Source of the DNA: Levilactobacillus brevis
Lineage (GTDB): Bacteria > Bacillota > Bacilli > Lactobacillales > Lactobacillaceae
Assembly (NCBI GenBank): GCA_003666485.1
Contig: CP032931.1
Coordinates: forward strand, 1,426,001-1,490,000
Length of the DNA: 64,000 nt
Reading direction: 5' to 3'
Shown: positions 44,129 to 53,355 of the stretch, one piece after another
Layout: each line of letters starts with the position of its first letter
Position numbering within the stretch: the stretch's first letter is position 1
The notes under the pieces: model-generated
Database searches by the model: none
Seen by the model: only the letters and a program-made list of their open reading frames with translations
Told to the model about the DNA's origin: nothing
Program-made: the position numbers and the translations under genes

Positions 44129-44176
44129 ATAATAGTTGTTTCAAACGAGAACATTGTTTCTCATTTGAAAGTCCAT

Positions 44177-44249
44177 GGAGGATTAGCTCAGTTGGGAGAG
44201 CGTCTGCCTTACAAGCAGAGGGTCACAGGTTCGAGCCCTGTATCCTCCA
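44177..44249 (+). tRNA. tRNA-Val (TAC)
   Basis: Full cloverleaf; acceptor GGAGGAT / ATCCTCC, anticodon loop CTTACAA, T-loop TTCGAGC. No encoded CCA. Confidence 0.95.
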
Positions 44250-44287
44250 TCGGGACCACGGTCCCTGGCGGTTAGTTCGCCAACGTT

Positions 44288-44369
44288 GCAGGTGTGGCGG
44301 AACTGGCAGACGCGCTAGATTTAGGTTCTAGTGTCTTATGACGTGGGGGTTCGAGTCCCTTCACCTGCA
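44288..44369 (+). tRNA. tRNA-Leu (TAG)
   Basis: Acceptor GCAGGTG / CACCTGC, anticodon stem CTAGA / TCTAG with loop TTTAGGT, long variable arm as in class II tRNAs. Confidence 0.95.
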
Positions 44370-44404
44370 TAACTAAATATTGCAAAATATTTTAAAAATA
44401 TTTT

Positions 44405-44477
44405 GCCGACTTAGCTCAGTTGGCAGAGCATCTCACTAGTAATGAGGAGGTCGGAGGTTCGAATCCTCTAGTCGGCA
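44405..44477 (+). tRNA. tRNA-Thr (AGT)
   Basis: Acceptor GCCGACT / AGTCGGC, anticodon loop CTAGTAA giving AGT, T-loop TTCGAAT. Confidence 0.92.
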
Positions 44478-44504
44478 TGGCACCTTTAATTTAATAGCCA
44501 ATTT

Positions 44505-44576
44505 GCGGAAGTAGTTCAGTGGTAGAACATCACCTTGCCATGGTGGGGGTCGCGGGTTCGAATCCCGTCTTCCGCT
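44505..44576 (+). tRNA. tRNA-Gly (GCC)
   Basis: Acceptor GCGGAAG / CTTCCGC, anticodon loop TTGCCAT, T-loop TTCGAAT. Confidence 0.95.
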
Positions 44577-44587
44577 TTTGCCCTTTT

Positions 44588-44673
44588 GCCGGGGTGGCGG
44601 AATTGGCAGACGCACAGGACTTAAAATCCTGCGGTCAGTGATGACCGTACCGGTTCGATCCCGGTCCTCGGCA
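44588..44673 (+). tRNA. tRNA-Leu (TAA)
   Basis: Acceptor GCCGGGG with CCTCGGC (one G-T pair), anticodon loop CTTAAAA, long variable arm. Confidence 0.95.
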
Positions 44674-44693
44674 TTTAACTTAATAATAATTAT

Positions 44694-44767
44694 GCACCCA
44701 TAGCGCAACTGGATAGAGTGTCTGACTACGAATCAGAAGGTTGTAGGTTCGACTCCTACTGGGTGCA
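44694..44767 (+). tRNA. tRNA-Arg (ACG)
   Basis: Acceptor GCACCCA with TGGGTGC, anticodon loop CTACGAA, T-loop TTCGACT. Confidence 0.95.
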
Positions 44768-44803
44768 TTTTTGTCGCTTATGTTTTAGCGCATAAGCACT
44801 TTT

Positions 44804-44877
44804 CGGGAAGTAGCTCAGCTTGGTAGAGCACCTGGTTTGGGACCAGGGGGTCGCAGGTTCGAATCCTGTCTTCCCGA
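44804..44877 (+). tRNA. tRNA-Pro (TGG), copy 1
   Basis: Acceptor CGGGAAG / CTTCCCG, anticodon stem CCTGG / CCAGG with loop TTTGGGA. First of a tandem 104-bp duplication. Confidence 0.95.
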
Positions 44878-44907
44878 TTAACTGACAACTAAGTCAGCGG
44901 GCTATTT

Positions 44908-44981
44908 CGGGAAGTAGCTCAGCTTGGTAGAGCACCTGGTTTGGGACCAGGGGGTCGCAGGTTCGAATCCTGTCTTCCCGA
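44908..44981 (+). tRNA. tRNA-Pro (TGG), copy 2
   Basis: Identical to copy 1 and preceded by the same 30-bp spacer that follows copy 1, showing a recent tandem duplication. Confidence 0.95.
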
Positions 44982-45011
44982 TTAACTGACAACTAAGTCA
45001 GCGGGCTATTT

Positions 45012-45085
45012 CGGGAAGTAGCTCAGCTTGGTAGACCCCCACGTTCGGGACGTGGGGGTCGCAAGTTCAAATCTTGTCTTCCCGA
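45012..45085 (+). tRNA. tRNA-Pro (CGG), divergent third copy, possibly impaired
   Basis: Ends and spacing as in copies 1-2, but the anticodon arm is CCACG-TTCGGGA-CGTGG, giving anticodon CGG. The D-stem pairing GCTC/GAGC is broken (GACC), and GACCCCCACGT / ACGTGGGGGTC forms an 11-bp hairpin that would absorb the 3' half of the D-stem. T-loop is TTCAAAT with compensated stem. It may be a functional Pro-CGG tRNA or a pseudogene. Confidence 0.7.
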
Positions 45086-45120
45086 TTTTTTTATCCCGAA
45101 TTTACATAAAAATTGTTTGT

Positions 45121-45163
45121 CGGTCGACTCCTTACTAATCGTTTGGAAGTCGGCCGTTTTTTT
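45121..45163 (+). terminator. tRNA operon terminator
   Basis: CGGTCGACTCC / GGAAGTCGGCCG stem with G-T pairs and seven T. Confidence 0.88.
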
Positions 45164-45210
45164 GTTATGCTTATCTTCCAGAACTTCTGTAGGGTTTGCG
45201 GTCTAATCCG

Positions 45211-45238
45211 TTGCATTTTTATGGAAAGTTCGTATAAT
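45211..45238 (+). promoter_or_regulatory. ctsR-clpC promoter
   Basis: TTGCAT (45211-45216), 16-bp spacer, TATAAT (45233-45238). Confidence 0.8.
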
Positions 45239-45240
45239 AT

Positions 45241-45259
45241 TAGTCAACATTAGTCAGAA
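45241..45259 (+). promoter_or_regulatory. CtsR operator candidate
   Basis: Two heptads TAGTCAA and TAGTCAG separated by three bases, resembling the CtsR direct repeat GGTCAAA-N3-GGTCAAA. It lies directly after the -10 box, suitable for autorepression of the ctsR-clpC operon. Confidence 0.6.
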
Positions 45260-45284
45260 GAACTGCACCGAAGGGGGGACGATA

Positions 45285-45752
45285 ATGGAGAATCAAAATA
45301 TTTCAGATATTATTGAGTCTTACCTCAAGCAGATTTTGGCTGAGTCTCAGCAGGTGGAGATCCGGCGCGCGGAAATCGCTGATCAATTCAACGTAGTACC
45401 TTCCCAGATCAATTACGTGATCAAGACCCGTTTTACGATTCAAGATGGTTACGTCGTGGAGAGTAAACGTGGTGGCGGCGGGTACATTCGAATCGAAAAG
45501 GTCAAGTTGCTGGATAACTTGGATTTCATCGATTCCTTGGTTAGCGCGGTGGGTGATCAGGTTACTCGCCACGATGGCTTGGCCGTTGTGCGGAGCCTAT
45601 TTGAGGCTGGTACCATTAATCGGCGTGAGGCCAATATCATTTTGGCTGCGATCGAAAAGGATGCTGTTCACACTGGCGACCGCCAGACCAGTGAACGGGT
45701 CCGCGCCCAGATTTTGGTATCGATTTTAAACCACTTACGTTACGAGAGTTAA
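45285..45752 (+). CDS. ctsR: CtsR, repressor of class III heat-shock genes
   Basis: 155 residues: DNA-binding winged helix in the first 70 (RRAEIADQFNVVPSQINYVIKTRFT, then the glycine-rich wing SKRGGGGYIRI), C-terminal four-helix domain to the end. It represses clp genes at normal temperature; the glycine-rich loop is the heat sensor. GGGGGG-containing ribosome-binding site before the ATG. It is 17 bp ahead of clpC. Confidence 0.95.
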   Translation: MENQNISDIIESYLKQILAESQQVEIRRAEIADQFNVVPSQINYVIKTRFTIQDGYVVESKRGGGGYIRIEKVKLLDNLDFIDSLVSAVGDQVTRHDGLAVVRSLFEAGTINRREANIILAAIEKDAVHTGDRQTSERVRAQILVSILNHLRYES

Positions 45753-45769
45753 GAAAGTGAGGAGTTGCA

Positions 45770-48268
45770 ATGGATAACCTATTTACACCGAGTGCTAAGA
45801 GCGTCCTTGTTTTGGCACAGGAACAAGCAAAATATTTCAAGCACCAAGCAGTCGGTACGGAACACTTGCTGTTAGCCCTCACCATTGAAAAGAACGGGAT
45901 TGCCAACAAGGTTTTACAACAATTCTCCGTTAGCGACGATGATGTCCGCGAAGAGATCGAACGGTTCACGGGTTACGGGACCTTAGCCAACATGGATAAG
46001 GACAGCTACCTGCCGTACTCACCGAAAGCCAAGTCGATGCTGGCCTTAGCCGGTGACGAAGCCAAGCGCTTGGGTGCCACTAAGATTGGTACGGAACACT
46101 TACTGTTGGCTTTACTCAGTGATGACACGATCTTATCGTCACGGATCTTGAAAAACTTAAACGTTGAACTGGCCGACGCTCGCAAGGTTGTTTTGCGTAA
46201 GCTCGGTATTGCGGACACACCGAAGCGGCGGAACGCGGACCGGACACGGCGCAACACGCCTCAAGGTGGTACGCCAACGCTGGATTCTTTGGCCCGTAAC
46301 TTAACGGATGCAGCCAAGGAAGGACGGATGGATCCAACTGTCGGCCGTGATAAGGAAGTTAAGCGGGTCATTCAAATCCTGAGTCGGCGGACCAAGAACA
46401 ACCCAGTATTGATCGGTGAACCCGGGGTCGGGAAGACGGCGATTGCGGAAGGCTTAGCCCAACGCATCGTGGCCGGCAACGTCCCTGATGATATGAAGAA
46501 CAAGCGCTTGATGATGCTCGACATGGGCTCGTTGGTCGCTGGCACCAAGTACCGGGGCGAATTTGAAGACCGGTTGAAGAAAGTCATCGAAGAAATCTAT
46601 AACGATGGTCAAGTTATTCTCTTCATTGATGAATTACACACGCTGATCGGTGCCGGTGGTGCTGAAGGGGCCATTGATGCGTCAAACATTTTGAAGCCGG
46701 CCTTGGCTCGTGGCGAACTCCAAACCATTGGGGCAACGACGCTGGACGAATACCAAAAGTACATTGAATCCGATGCCGCTTTGGAACGGCGATTTGCCAC
46801 TGTCCAAGTCAATGAACCAACGCCGGACGAAGCCAAGGAAATCTTGGATGGCTTGCGGCCGCGGTATGAGGACCACCATCACGTCAACATTACTGATGAC
46901 GCCATTGACCAAGCTGTTAAGCTGTCAACGCGTTACATCAGTGACCGGTTCTTGCCTGACAAGGCCATCGATCTGATGGATGAAGCGTCAGCCAAGGTTC
47001 GAATCGACCAAATGGACAAGCCGACCGCCGCATCCAAGCAAGCGCAAGAACTTAAGGACTTGGCGGATGAAAAGGAAAAGGCCATTGAAGACCAAGACTT
47101 CGAACGCGCCGCTAAGCTCCGGACTGAAGAAATGGCCTTGCGTGAAAAGGTCGATGCACGGGCAGCCAAGGATGCCGCTAAGGCGGACACGGATGACCGT
47201 CATTACAGTCTCAATGTGACTGGCGAAGATGTGGCCGATGTGGTCGCTGAATGGACCGGTGTTCCGGTAACACAATTGAAGCAAACGGATGCGGATCGCC
47301 TGGTTAATTTGGAAAAGATCTTGCACGAACGGGTCATTGGTCAAGAAGAAGCAGTCTCGGCCGTTTCGCGGGCCATCCGACGGGCACGGTCTGGCTTAAA
47401 GGATCCGAACCGGCCAATTGGCTCATTCATGTTCCTGGGACCAACCGGTGTCGGGAAGACGGAATTGGCCAAGGCCTTGGCCGAAGCCATGTTCGGGTCA
47501 GAAGACAACATGATTCGTGTCGACATGAGCGAATACATGGAAAAGTACTCGACTAGTCGGTTGATCGGGTCAGCGCCTGGTTACGTGGGCTACGACGAAG
47601 GTGGCCAATTGACCGAAAAAGTTCGGCAAAAGCCTTACTCCGTTGTCCTCTTCGATGAAGTGGAAAAGGCCCACCCAGATGTCTTTAACATCCTGTTGCA
47701 AGTCTTAGATGACGGTTACTTGACTGATTCCAAGGGACGTAAGGTCGACTTCCGAAACACCATCCTGATCATGACCTCTAACTTAGGAGCCACGAAGCTG
47801 CGGGATGAAAAGACAGTCGGCTTTGGTGCCGAAGACATGGCGGACAACTACAAGGCCATGGCGGCAACGATTCGTGAGACCTTGAAGCAATCGTTCCGGC
47901 CAGAATTCCTGAACCGAATCGATGAAACGGTCATCTTCCACTCCTTGAAGAAGCCAGAACTCCACGAAATCGTGAAGTTGATGGCCAAGAACATCGTCAA
48001 CCGGGTGGCAGAACAAAACATCAAGCTCAAGATTACGCCAGCCGCAATCGACGCCGTAGCTAAGGCGGGCTTTGATCCTGAATACGGGGCACGGCCAATT
48101 CGCCGGGCACTGCAAACACAGGTCGAAGATAAGCTGAGCGAATCCCTGTTGAACGGGGAAATCAAGACGGGCGACCAAGTGACGATTGGTGCTACGAAGG
48201 GTGAGGTCACGGTCAACGTGAAAGCCCCTGACGCCAAGGGGACACCCAAGACAGTAGCTAGTCACTAG
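45770..48268 (+). CDS. clpC: ClpC, ATP-dependent Clp protease ATP-binding subunit
   Basis: 832 residues. Two Clp_N repeats (residues 1-150), AAA module 1 with GEPGVGKT, a UVR motif helix ([21 protein letters not shown]) in the middle domain, AAA module 2 with GPTGVGKT, then the C-terminal D2-small domain. It unfolds substrates for ClpP. The McsA/McsB genes of Bacillus are absent between ctsR and clpC, as usual in lactobacilli. Confidence 0.97.
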   Translation: MDNLFTPSAKSVLVLAQEQAKYFKHQAVGTEHLLLALTIEKNGIANKVLQQFSVSDDDVREEIERFTGYGTLANMDKDSYLPYSPKAKSMLALAGDEAKRLGATKIGTEHLLLALLSDDTILSSRILKNLNVELADARKVVLRKLGIADTPKRRNADRTRRNTPQGGTPTLDSLARNLTDAAKEGRMDPTVGRDKEVKRVIQILSRRTKNNPVLIGEPGVGKTAIAEGLAQRIVAGNVPDDMKNKRLMMLDMGSLVAGTKYRGEFEDRLKKVIEEIYNDGQVILFIDELHTLIGAGGAEGAIDASNILKPALARGELQTIGATTLDEYQKYIESDAALERRFATVQVNEPTPDEAKEILDGLRPRYEDHHHVNITDDAIDQAVKLSTRYISDRFLPDKAIDLMDEASAKVRIDQMDKPTAASKQAQELKDLADEKEKAIEDQDFERAAKLRTEEMALREKVDARAAKDAAKADTDDRHYSLNVTGEDVADVVAEWTGVPVTQLKQTDADRLVNLEKILHERVIGQEEAVSAVSRAIRRARSGLKDPNRPIGSFMFLGPTGVGKTELAKALAEAMFGSEDNMIRVDMSEYMEKYSTSRLIGSAPGYVGYDEGGQLTEKVRQKPYSVVLFDEVEKAHPDVFNILLQVLDDGYLTDSKGRKVDFRNTILIMTSNLGATKLRDEKTVGFGAEDMADNYKAMAATIRETLKQSFRPEFLNRIDETVIFHSLKKPELHEIVKLMAKNIVNRVAEQNIKLKITPAAIDAVAKAGFDPEYGARPIRRALQTQVEDKLSESLLNGEIKTGDQVTIGATKGEVTVNVKAPDAKGTPKTVASH

Positions 48269-48275
48269 CCAGTAA

Positions 48276-48355
48276 TGGCCTCCGTCCAGTAGTCTGGTAC
48301 AAAATACCAGCTAATTGGGCTGACACAACCAGCCCTGTCCTTGGCCGACTCCGGC
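48276..48355 (+). repeat. R2 repeat, 3' part (copy e)
   Basis: GTCCAGTAGTCTGGTACAAA ... CTAATTGGGCTGACACAACC ... GACTCCGGC matches the 3' half of R2. The 5' half is missing. R1-k follows after 81 bp in the usual orientation. Confidence 0.72.
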
Positions 48356-48436
48356 AGTTGTCATCACTCTCTCTCGATATGACTGTAAATCAACTAATGC
48401 TGAGAATTAAGCCAGTGGTTAGTGGGCAACACGCTT

Positions 48437-48622
48437 GTAGCCGAGAGTGGAGCGACTAGGTACTCAGCCGTGGGAGTTCCCTTAGCGGTGGGCTTTACCG
48501 GTTAGGGAACTGGCAACTTGGAGACGTGGGCTTTCGGCTCCGAGTTGAGGGTCGAGACCGCTTTATGGCTCGGCCCGGCGCCCACCGCGTTCCAGTACCT
48601 AGTCGCGCAACGGCAGGCGGCC
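48437..48622 (-). repeat. R1 structured repeat, copy k
   Basis: Outer helix GCGACTAGGTACT / AGTACCTAGTCGC, 13 bp perfect and unique. Inner arms GTTCCCTTA / TTAGGGAAC and CAACTTGGAG / CTCCGAGTTG. Confidence 0.87.
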
Positions 48623-48647
48623 AGAACCAACTAATTTAAATGTAACG

Positions 48648-48695
48648 AAGCGTCCAGAATCACTGCTAACTAGCGGTGGTCCTGGACGCTTTTTT
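48648..48695 (+). terminator. Terminator downstream of the clpC 3' repeats
   Basis: AAGCGTCCAG / CTGGACGCTT stem with an inner CACTGCT / AGCGGTG pairing and a six-T run. It is the first good terminator after clpC, so R2-e and R1-k would be transcribed with the operon. Confidence 0.9.
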
Positions 48696-48880
48696 GCGAA
48701 AAGGTTACGTTTGCCAGGGAACCGCGACTTGGTCTAACAAGTGATAAGTGAGATGTGGTAAACTAAAGTTACCAGACGAACTACTGTGCGCGATGGCAAG
48801 GGATTTGCCAAGTGGTTATTTCGAAAAGTTACCTAACTAGCTAACCGGCAATCACAGTAGGTCAGGAAAGGACGAGAGCC

Positions 48881-49486
48881 ATGAAGAGAGAAGAACAGTT
48901 AAGCCACACGCACGCAGCGATTTTACAGGCTGCCAGAGAACAGTTCTTGGCCCAGGGGTACCAGGCGACTTCAACACGCGAGATTGCAAAGGAAGTCGGC
49001 ATTACCCAGCCAGCGCTGTATCACCACTTTAGCGACAAGGAGGTTATCTTCCTTGAAGTGATCAAGAGTGTCGGTCAGGAGGTCCAAGAGGGCATCTTAG
49101 CCGTCAACGACCGCCTAGCGGCAACTGACCAACCCGACCCAGTCGAGGCCTTAGCGGCGGTGACAGAGGTGCTGACGGGGGTCCATCCCCGCGACGTCTT
49201 CACGGTGATCCACAGCAGCTTTCGGTTCTTAAAGCCGGGAAACAAGCGGCAACTGGGGATGGTCTTCATGCAAGATTACTTGGGACCACTACAGAAGTTC
49301 TTCGAGCTGGATGTCGTGACGCTACAGCCCGGCTTATCGGCCCAAGATGCCGCATCATTTTATCTGACCAGCCTGAGCCCGCTCTTTAACACCTTCCACC
49401 ACGTTGGTCCGGCAGACGCGTCCCAGCATGATCAAACGCTGGCGCTGATCCGCTTGATCTTATTTGGGGTCGCGGTTAAAAAGTGA
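48881..49486 (+). CDS. TetR-family transcriptional regulator
   Basis: 201 residues. HTH in the first 55 residues (EQFLAQGYQATSTREIAKEVGITQPALYHHFSDKEVIF), the remainder a variable ligand-binding helical domain. Monocistronic; target unknown. ATG 48881 follows AGGAAAGGACGAG. The neighbours give no hint on its ligand. Confidence 0.9.
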   Translation: MKREEQLSHTHAAILQAAREQFLAQGYQATSTREIAKEVGITQPALYHHFSDKEVIFLEVIKSVGQEVQEGILAVNDRLAATDQPDPVEALAAVTEVLTGVHPRDVFTVIHSSFRFLKPGNKRQLGMVFMQDYLGPLQKFFELDVVTLQPGLSAQDAASFYLTSLSPLFNTFHHVGPADASQHDQTLALIRLILFGVAVKK

Positions 49487-49497
49487 GTGCTCCTTAT

Positions 49498-49526
49498 TGA
49501 CATTTGCCAATAGATTTAGTACTATA
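49498..49526 (+). promoter_or_regulatory. rpoB-rpoC promoter
   Basis: TTGACA (49498-49503), 17-bp spacer, TACTAT (49521-49526), with a 5' leader of about 190 nt. Confidence 0.8.
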
Positions 49527-49549
49527 TCATTTGTATGCAACTGTGAACT

Positions 49550-49712
49550 GAAATTGAACGCGCCGATCTATTGTCCGGTGGCGTTCGTTATAAGAAGCCA
49601 AAAGCAAGCTCCAAGTTTGTTTTTGGATTTTTTTTGCCAAAAAACCGAGCGAAACTGCATTTGTAACCAAAATGTAATATTCGGTTTGGCCAGTCACAGA
49701 ATAAATAGGAGA
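49550..49712 (+). ncRNA. Structured rpoB leader, candidate Lacto-rpoB RNA motif
   Basis: The leader contains GAACGC / GCGTTC with an inner hairpin (about 49557-49588), a T-rich stretch flanked by TTGG / CCAA, and CCAAA / TTTGG further down. The position fits the Lacto-rpoB motif described upstream of rpoB in Lactobacillales. I could not check the consensus. Confidence 0.5.
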
Positions 49713-49722
49713 GGTGAACAAC

Positions 49723-52700
49723 TTGGCAGGACACTTAGTTAAATACGGGAAACACCGTACACGCCGTAGCTATTCGCGAATCAAGGAAGTTCTTGATTTA
49801 CCTAACTTGATTGAAATTCAAACCAATTCCTACAACTGGTTCCTCGACGAAGGTTTACGCGATATGTTCGACGACATCATGCCAATCGAAGATTTTCAAG
49901 GAAACCTTTCGTTAGAGTTTGTTGATTATCAGTTACTGGAACCCAAATATACCGTGGATGAAGCACGGGAGCACGATGCCAACTTCTCGGCACCCCTGCA
50001 CGTGACTTTACGTTTAACCAACCACGAAACGGGCGAAATCAAATCGCAAGATGTCTTCTTCGGTGACTTCCCATTAATGACGGCCCAAGGGACCTTCATT
50101 ATTAATGGGGCAGAACGGGTAATTGTTTCTCAATTAGTCCGCTCACCAGGGGTTTACTTCAATGAAGATACCGATAAGAATGGCCGGACCGTCTTTGGCG
50201 CGACCGTCATTCCTAACCGGGGTGCTTGGTTGGAATTTGAAACCGACGCCAAGAACATTTCCTACGTCCGGATCGACCGGACCCGGAAGATCCCAATGAC
50301 CGAATTAGTTCGGGCCTTAGGATTTGGTTCTGACGATGAAATCTTAGATATCTTAGGTGACAACGAAAGTCTTTCACGGACGTTGGAAAAGGATATCCAC
50401 AAGAACACCGATGACTCCCGTGTCGAAGAGTCCTTAAAGGACATCTACGAACGCTTGCGGCCAGGTGAACCTAAGACGGCAGACTCTTCACGGAGCTTAC
50501 TGACGGCACGGTTCTTTGATCCTAAGCGTTACGACATGGCGCCCGTTGGCCGTTACAAGACTAACAAGAAGCTGAGCTTGAAGACCCGTTTGTTGGGCCT
50601 GACCTTAGCCGAAACGTTGGCTGACCCTGATACCGGTGAAATCATCGCGCAAAAGGGCACGGTCGTTGACAAGGACGTCATGAAGACGTTGGCGCCATAC
50701 TTGGATCAAGACGATTTCAAGATGGTTACCTTCCAACCTTCAGACGAAGCCGTTGTCACGGAACCACTGAAATTACAAATCATTAAAGTTGAATCTCCTG
50801 ACGATCCAGAACAAGAAGTTCCTGTTATCGGGAATGGCAACATTGATATCAAGCTGAAGCACATTCGCCCAGCCGACATCATTGCTTCCATGAACTACTT
50901 CTTCGACCTGCAAATTGGGATCGGCAATACCGATGATATTGACCACTTGGGTAACCGGCGGATTCGTTCCGTGGGTGAACTCCTGCAAAACCAATTCCGG
51001 ATCGGGTTATCCCGGATGGAACGGGTTGTGCGTGAACGGATGTCCATTCAAGATGCTGCGACGGTAACGCCACAACAATTGATCAACATTCGCCCAGTTG
51101 TGGCTTCTATCAAGGAATTCTTTGGGTCATCTCAATTGTCTCAATTCATGGATCAGACCAACCCGCTGGGTGAATTAACTCATAAGCGTCGGTTGTCTGC
51201 CCTTGGGCCTGGTGGGTTGACGCGTGACCGTGCCGGTTATGAAGTCCGGGACGTGCACTACACCCACTACGGTCGGATGTGCCCAATCGAAACGCCTGAA
51301 GGTCCTAACATCGGGTTGATCAACAGTCCGTCCAGTTATGCACGGGTCAACAAGTATGGTTTTATCGAAACGCCATACCGTCGTGTTTCCTGGGATACGC
51401 ACAAGGTTACCGACAAGATCGATTACCTGACTGCTGACGAAGAAGATAACTACGTTGTGGCTCAAGCCAACACGCCGTTGAACGATGACGGTTCCTTCGC
51501 AACGGATACCATCATGGCCCGTGACGAAGATAACAACATCGAAACTTCTGCTGACCGGATCGACTACATGGACGTTTCGCCTAAGCAAGTTGTTGCTGTG
51601 GCCACGGCATGTATTCCTTTCTTGGAAAACGATGACTCCAACCGGGCCTTGATGGGTGCCAACATGCAACGGCAAGCTGTGCCATTGCTGGACCCTCATG
51701 CGCCATTAGTTGGGACTGGTATCGAATACAAAGCTGCCCATGACTCCGGTGTTGCCTTAATCAGTCAACACGACGGAACCGTTGAATACGTTGATGCACG
51801 GGAAATCCGTGTTCGGCGCGACGATGGTGCTTTGGACACTTACAAGCTGATGAAGTTCCGCCGGTCAAACGGTGGGAAGAACTACAACCAACGGCCAATC
51901 GTTAAGGTCGGCGACCATGTCGACAACGATGAAATCTTGGCTGATGGCCCTTCCATGGAAAATGGGGAATTAGCCTTAGGGCAAAACCCATTGGTTGCCT
52001 TCATGACTTGGCAAGGGTACAACTTTGAAGATGCCATCGGGATCAACGAACGGTTGGTTCGCGATGACGTTTACACGTCGATTCATATTGAAGAATACGA
52101 ATCAGAAGCACGTGATACGAAGCTGGGACCTGAAGAAATGACGCGTGAAATCCCTAACGTTGGGGAAGACGCCTTGAAGAACTTGGACGAAGACGGGATT
52201 ATCCGGATTGGTGCCGAAGTTCAAGACGGCGACATTTTGGTTGGTAAGGTCACGCCTAAGGGTGTTACTGAATTATCTGCCGAAGAACGTCTGCTGCATG
52301 CCATCTTTGGTGAAAAGGCCCGTGAAGTACGGGATACTTCCCTGAAGGTGCCACATGGTGGTGGCGGGATCATCCAGGATGTTAAGATCTTCACCCGTGA
52401 AAACGGGGATGAGTTATCACCTGGTGTCAATATGATGGTTCGGGTCTACATCGCCCAAAAGCGGAAGATCCAAGTTGGGGACAAGATGTCTGGTCGTCAC
52501 GGTAACAAGGGGACTGTTTCAGTCGTTATCCCTGAAGAAGATATGCCGTACATGCCAGATGGGACCCCAATCGACATTATGTTGAGTCCTATGGGTGTGC
52601 CTTCCCGGATGAACATCGGGCAAGTGCTCGAATTGCATTTAGGGATGGCTGCTCGTAAATTAGGAATCCACGTTGCAACGCCTGTCTTTGATGGTGCCCG

Positions 52701-53334
52701 TGATACGGATATTGCGGATGCTATCAAGGAAGCCGGCATGGCCTCCGATGCCAAGACCGTCTTATACGATGGTCGGACCGGTGAACCATTCGACAAGCGG
52801 GTTGCCGTGGGTGTCATGAACTACCTGAAGTTGGCCCACATGGTCGACGACAAGATGCACGCCCGTTCCATTGGACCTTACTCACTGGTTACGCAACAAC
52901 CCCTTGGTGGGAAAGCGCAATTTGGTGGTCAGCGTTTCGGTGAAATGGAAGTTTGGGCCTTGGAAGCTTACGGTGCCGCTTATACGTTGCAAGAAATCTT
53001 GACGTACAAGTCTGATGACGTGGTTGGTCGGGTGAAGACCTACGAAGCCATCGTCAAGGGCGATCCAATTCCAAAGCCTGGTGTGCCTGAATCATTCCGT
53101 GTGCTGGTTAAAGAATTACAATCCTTAGGGCTGGATATGAAGGTCTTAAACGGGAACAACGAAGAAATCGAACTCCGTGATATGGACGACGATGACGATG
53201 ATGTTGTGAACGTGGATGCGTTGAGCAAGTACGCCCAACAGCAAGAGGAACGTAAGGCTGCCGCACAAAGCGATGACAGCAAGGCGGCATCAACGTCTAC
53301 GAAAAATGAAAGTCAACCAAACACGCAAGACTAA
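49723..53334 (+). CDS. rpoB: RNA polymerase beta subunit
   Basis: 1203 residues. I chose TTG 49723 ([20 protein letters not shown]), the usual lactobacillar RpoB start, with AGGAGAGGTGA upstream; a GTG three codons earlier lies inside that site. The rifampicin region [17 protein letters not shown] and [13 protein letters not shown] is wild type. Conserved C-terminal [20 protein letters not shown] is present. The acidic tail [11 protein letters not shown] and the Gln/Ser-rich end are normal for Firmicutes. Confidence 0.97.
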   Translation: MAGHLVKYGKHRTRRSYSRIKEVLDLPNLIEIQTNSYNWFLDEGLRDMFDDIMPIEDFQGNLSLEFVDYQLLEPKYTVDEAREHDANFSAPLHVTLRLTNHETGEIKSQDVFFGDFPLMTAQGTFIINGAERVIVSQLVRSPGVYFNEDTDKNGRTVFGATVIPNRGAWLEFETDAKNISYVRIDRTRKIPMTELVRALGFGSDDEILDILGDNESLSRTLEKDIHKNTDDSRVEESLKDIYERLRPGEPKTADSSRSLLTARFFDPKRYDMAPVGRYKTNKKLSLKTRLLGLTLAETLADPDTGEIIAQKGTVVDKDVMKTLAPYLDQDDFKMVTFQPSDEAVVTEPLKLQIIKVESPDDPEQEVPVIGNGNIDIKLKHIRPADIIASMNYFFDLQIGIGNTDDIDHLGNRRIRSVGELLQNQFRIGLSRMERVVRERMSIQDAATVTPQQLINIRPVVASIKEFFGSSQLSQFMDQTNPLGELTHKRRLSALGPGGLTRDRAGYEVRDVHYTHYGRMCPIETPEGPNIGLINSPSSYARVNKYGFIETPYRRVSWDTHKVTDKIDYLTADEEDNYVVAQANTPLNDDGSFATDTIMARDEDNNIETSADRIDYMDVSPKQVVAVATACIPFLENDDSNRALMGANMQRQAVPLLDPHAPLVGTGIEYKAAHDSGVALISQHDGTVEYVDAREIRVRRDDGALDTYKLMKFRRSNGGKNYNQRPIVKVGDHVDNDEILADGPSMENGELALGQNPLVAFMTWQGYNFEDAIGINERLVRDDVYTSIHIEEYESEARDTKLGPEEMTREIPNVGEDALKNLDEDGIIRIGAEVQDGDILVGKVTPKGVTELSAEERLLHAIFGEKAREVRDTSLKVPHGGGGIIQDVKIFTRENGDELSPGVNMMVRVYIAQKRKIQVGDKMSGRHGNKGTVSVVIPEEDMPYMPDGTPIDIMLSPMGVPSRMNIGQVLELHLGMAARKLGIHVATPVFDGARDTDIADAIKEAGMASDAKTVLYDGRTGEPFDKRVAVGVMNYLKLAHMVDDKMHARSIGPYSLVTQQPLGGKAQFGGQRFGEMEVWALEAYGAAYTLQEILTYKSDDVVGRVKTYEAIVKGDPIPKPGVPESFRVLVKELQSLGLDMKVLNGNNEEIELRDMDDDDDDVVNVDALSKYAQQQEERKAAAQSDDSKAASTSTKNESQPNTQD

Positions 53335-53355
53335 TTAATAAGGGAGGTCGCTTCT

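Noticed and set aside
44436-44708. 90-residue minus-strand open frame
   Set aside because: Covers tRNA-Thr, -Gly and -Leu genes; a well-known false prediction over tRNA clusters.
44804-45085. Tandem repeat of 104 bp as a mobile or attachment site
   Set aside because: Explained by duplication of the tRNA-Pro gene with its spacer; no integrase or att-like partner is present.
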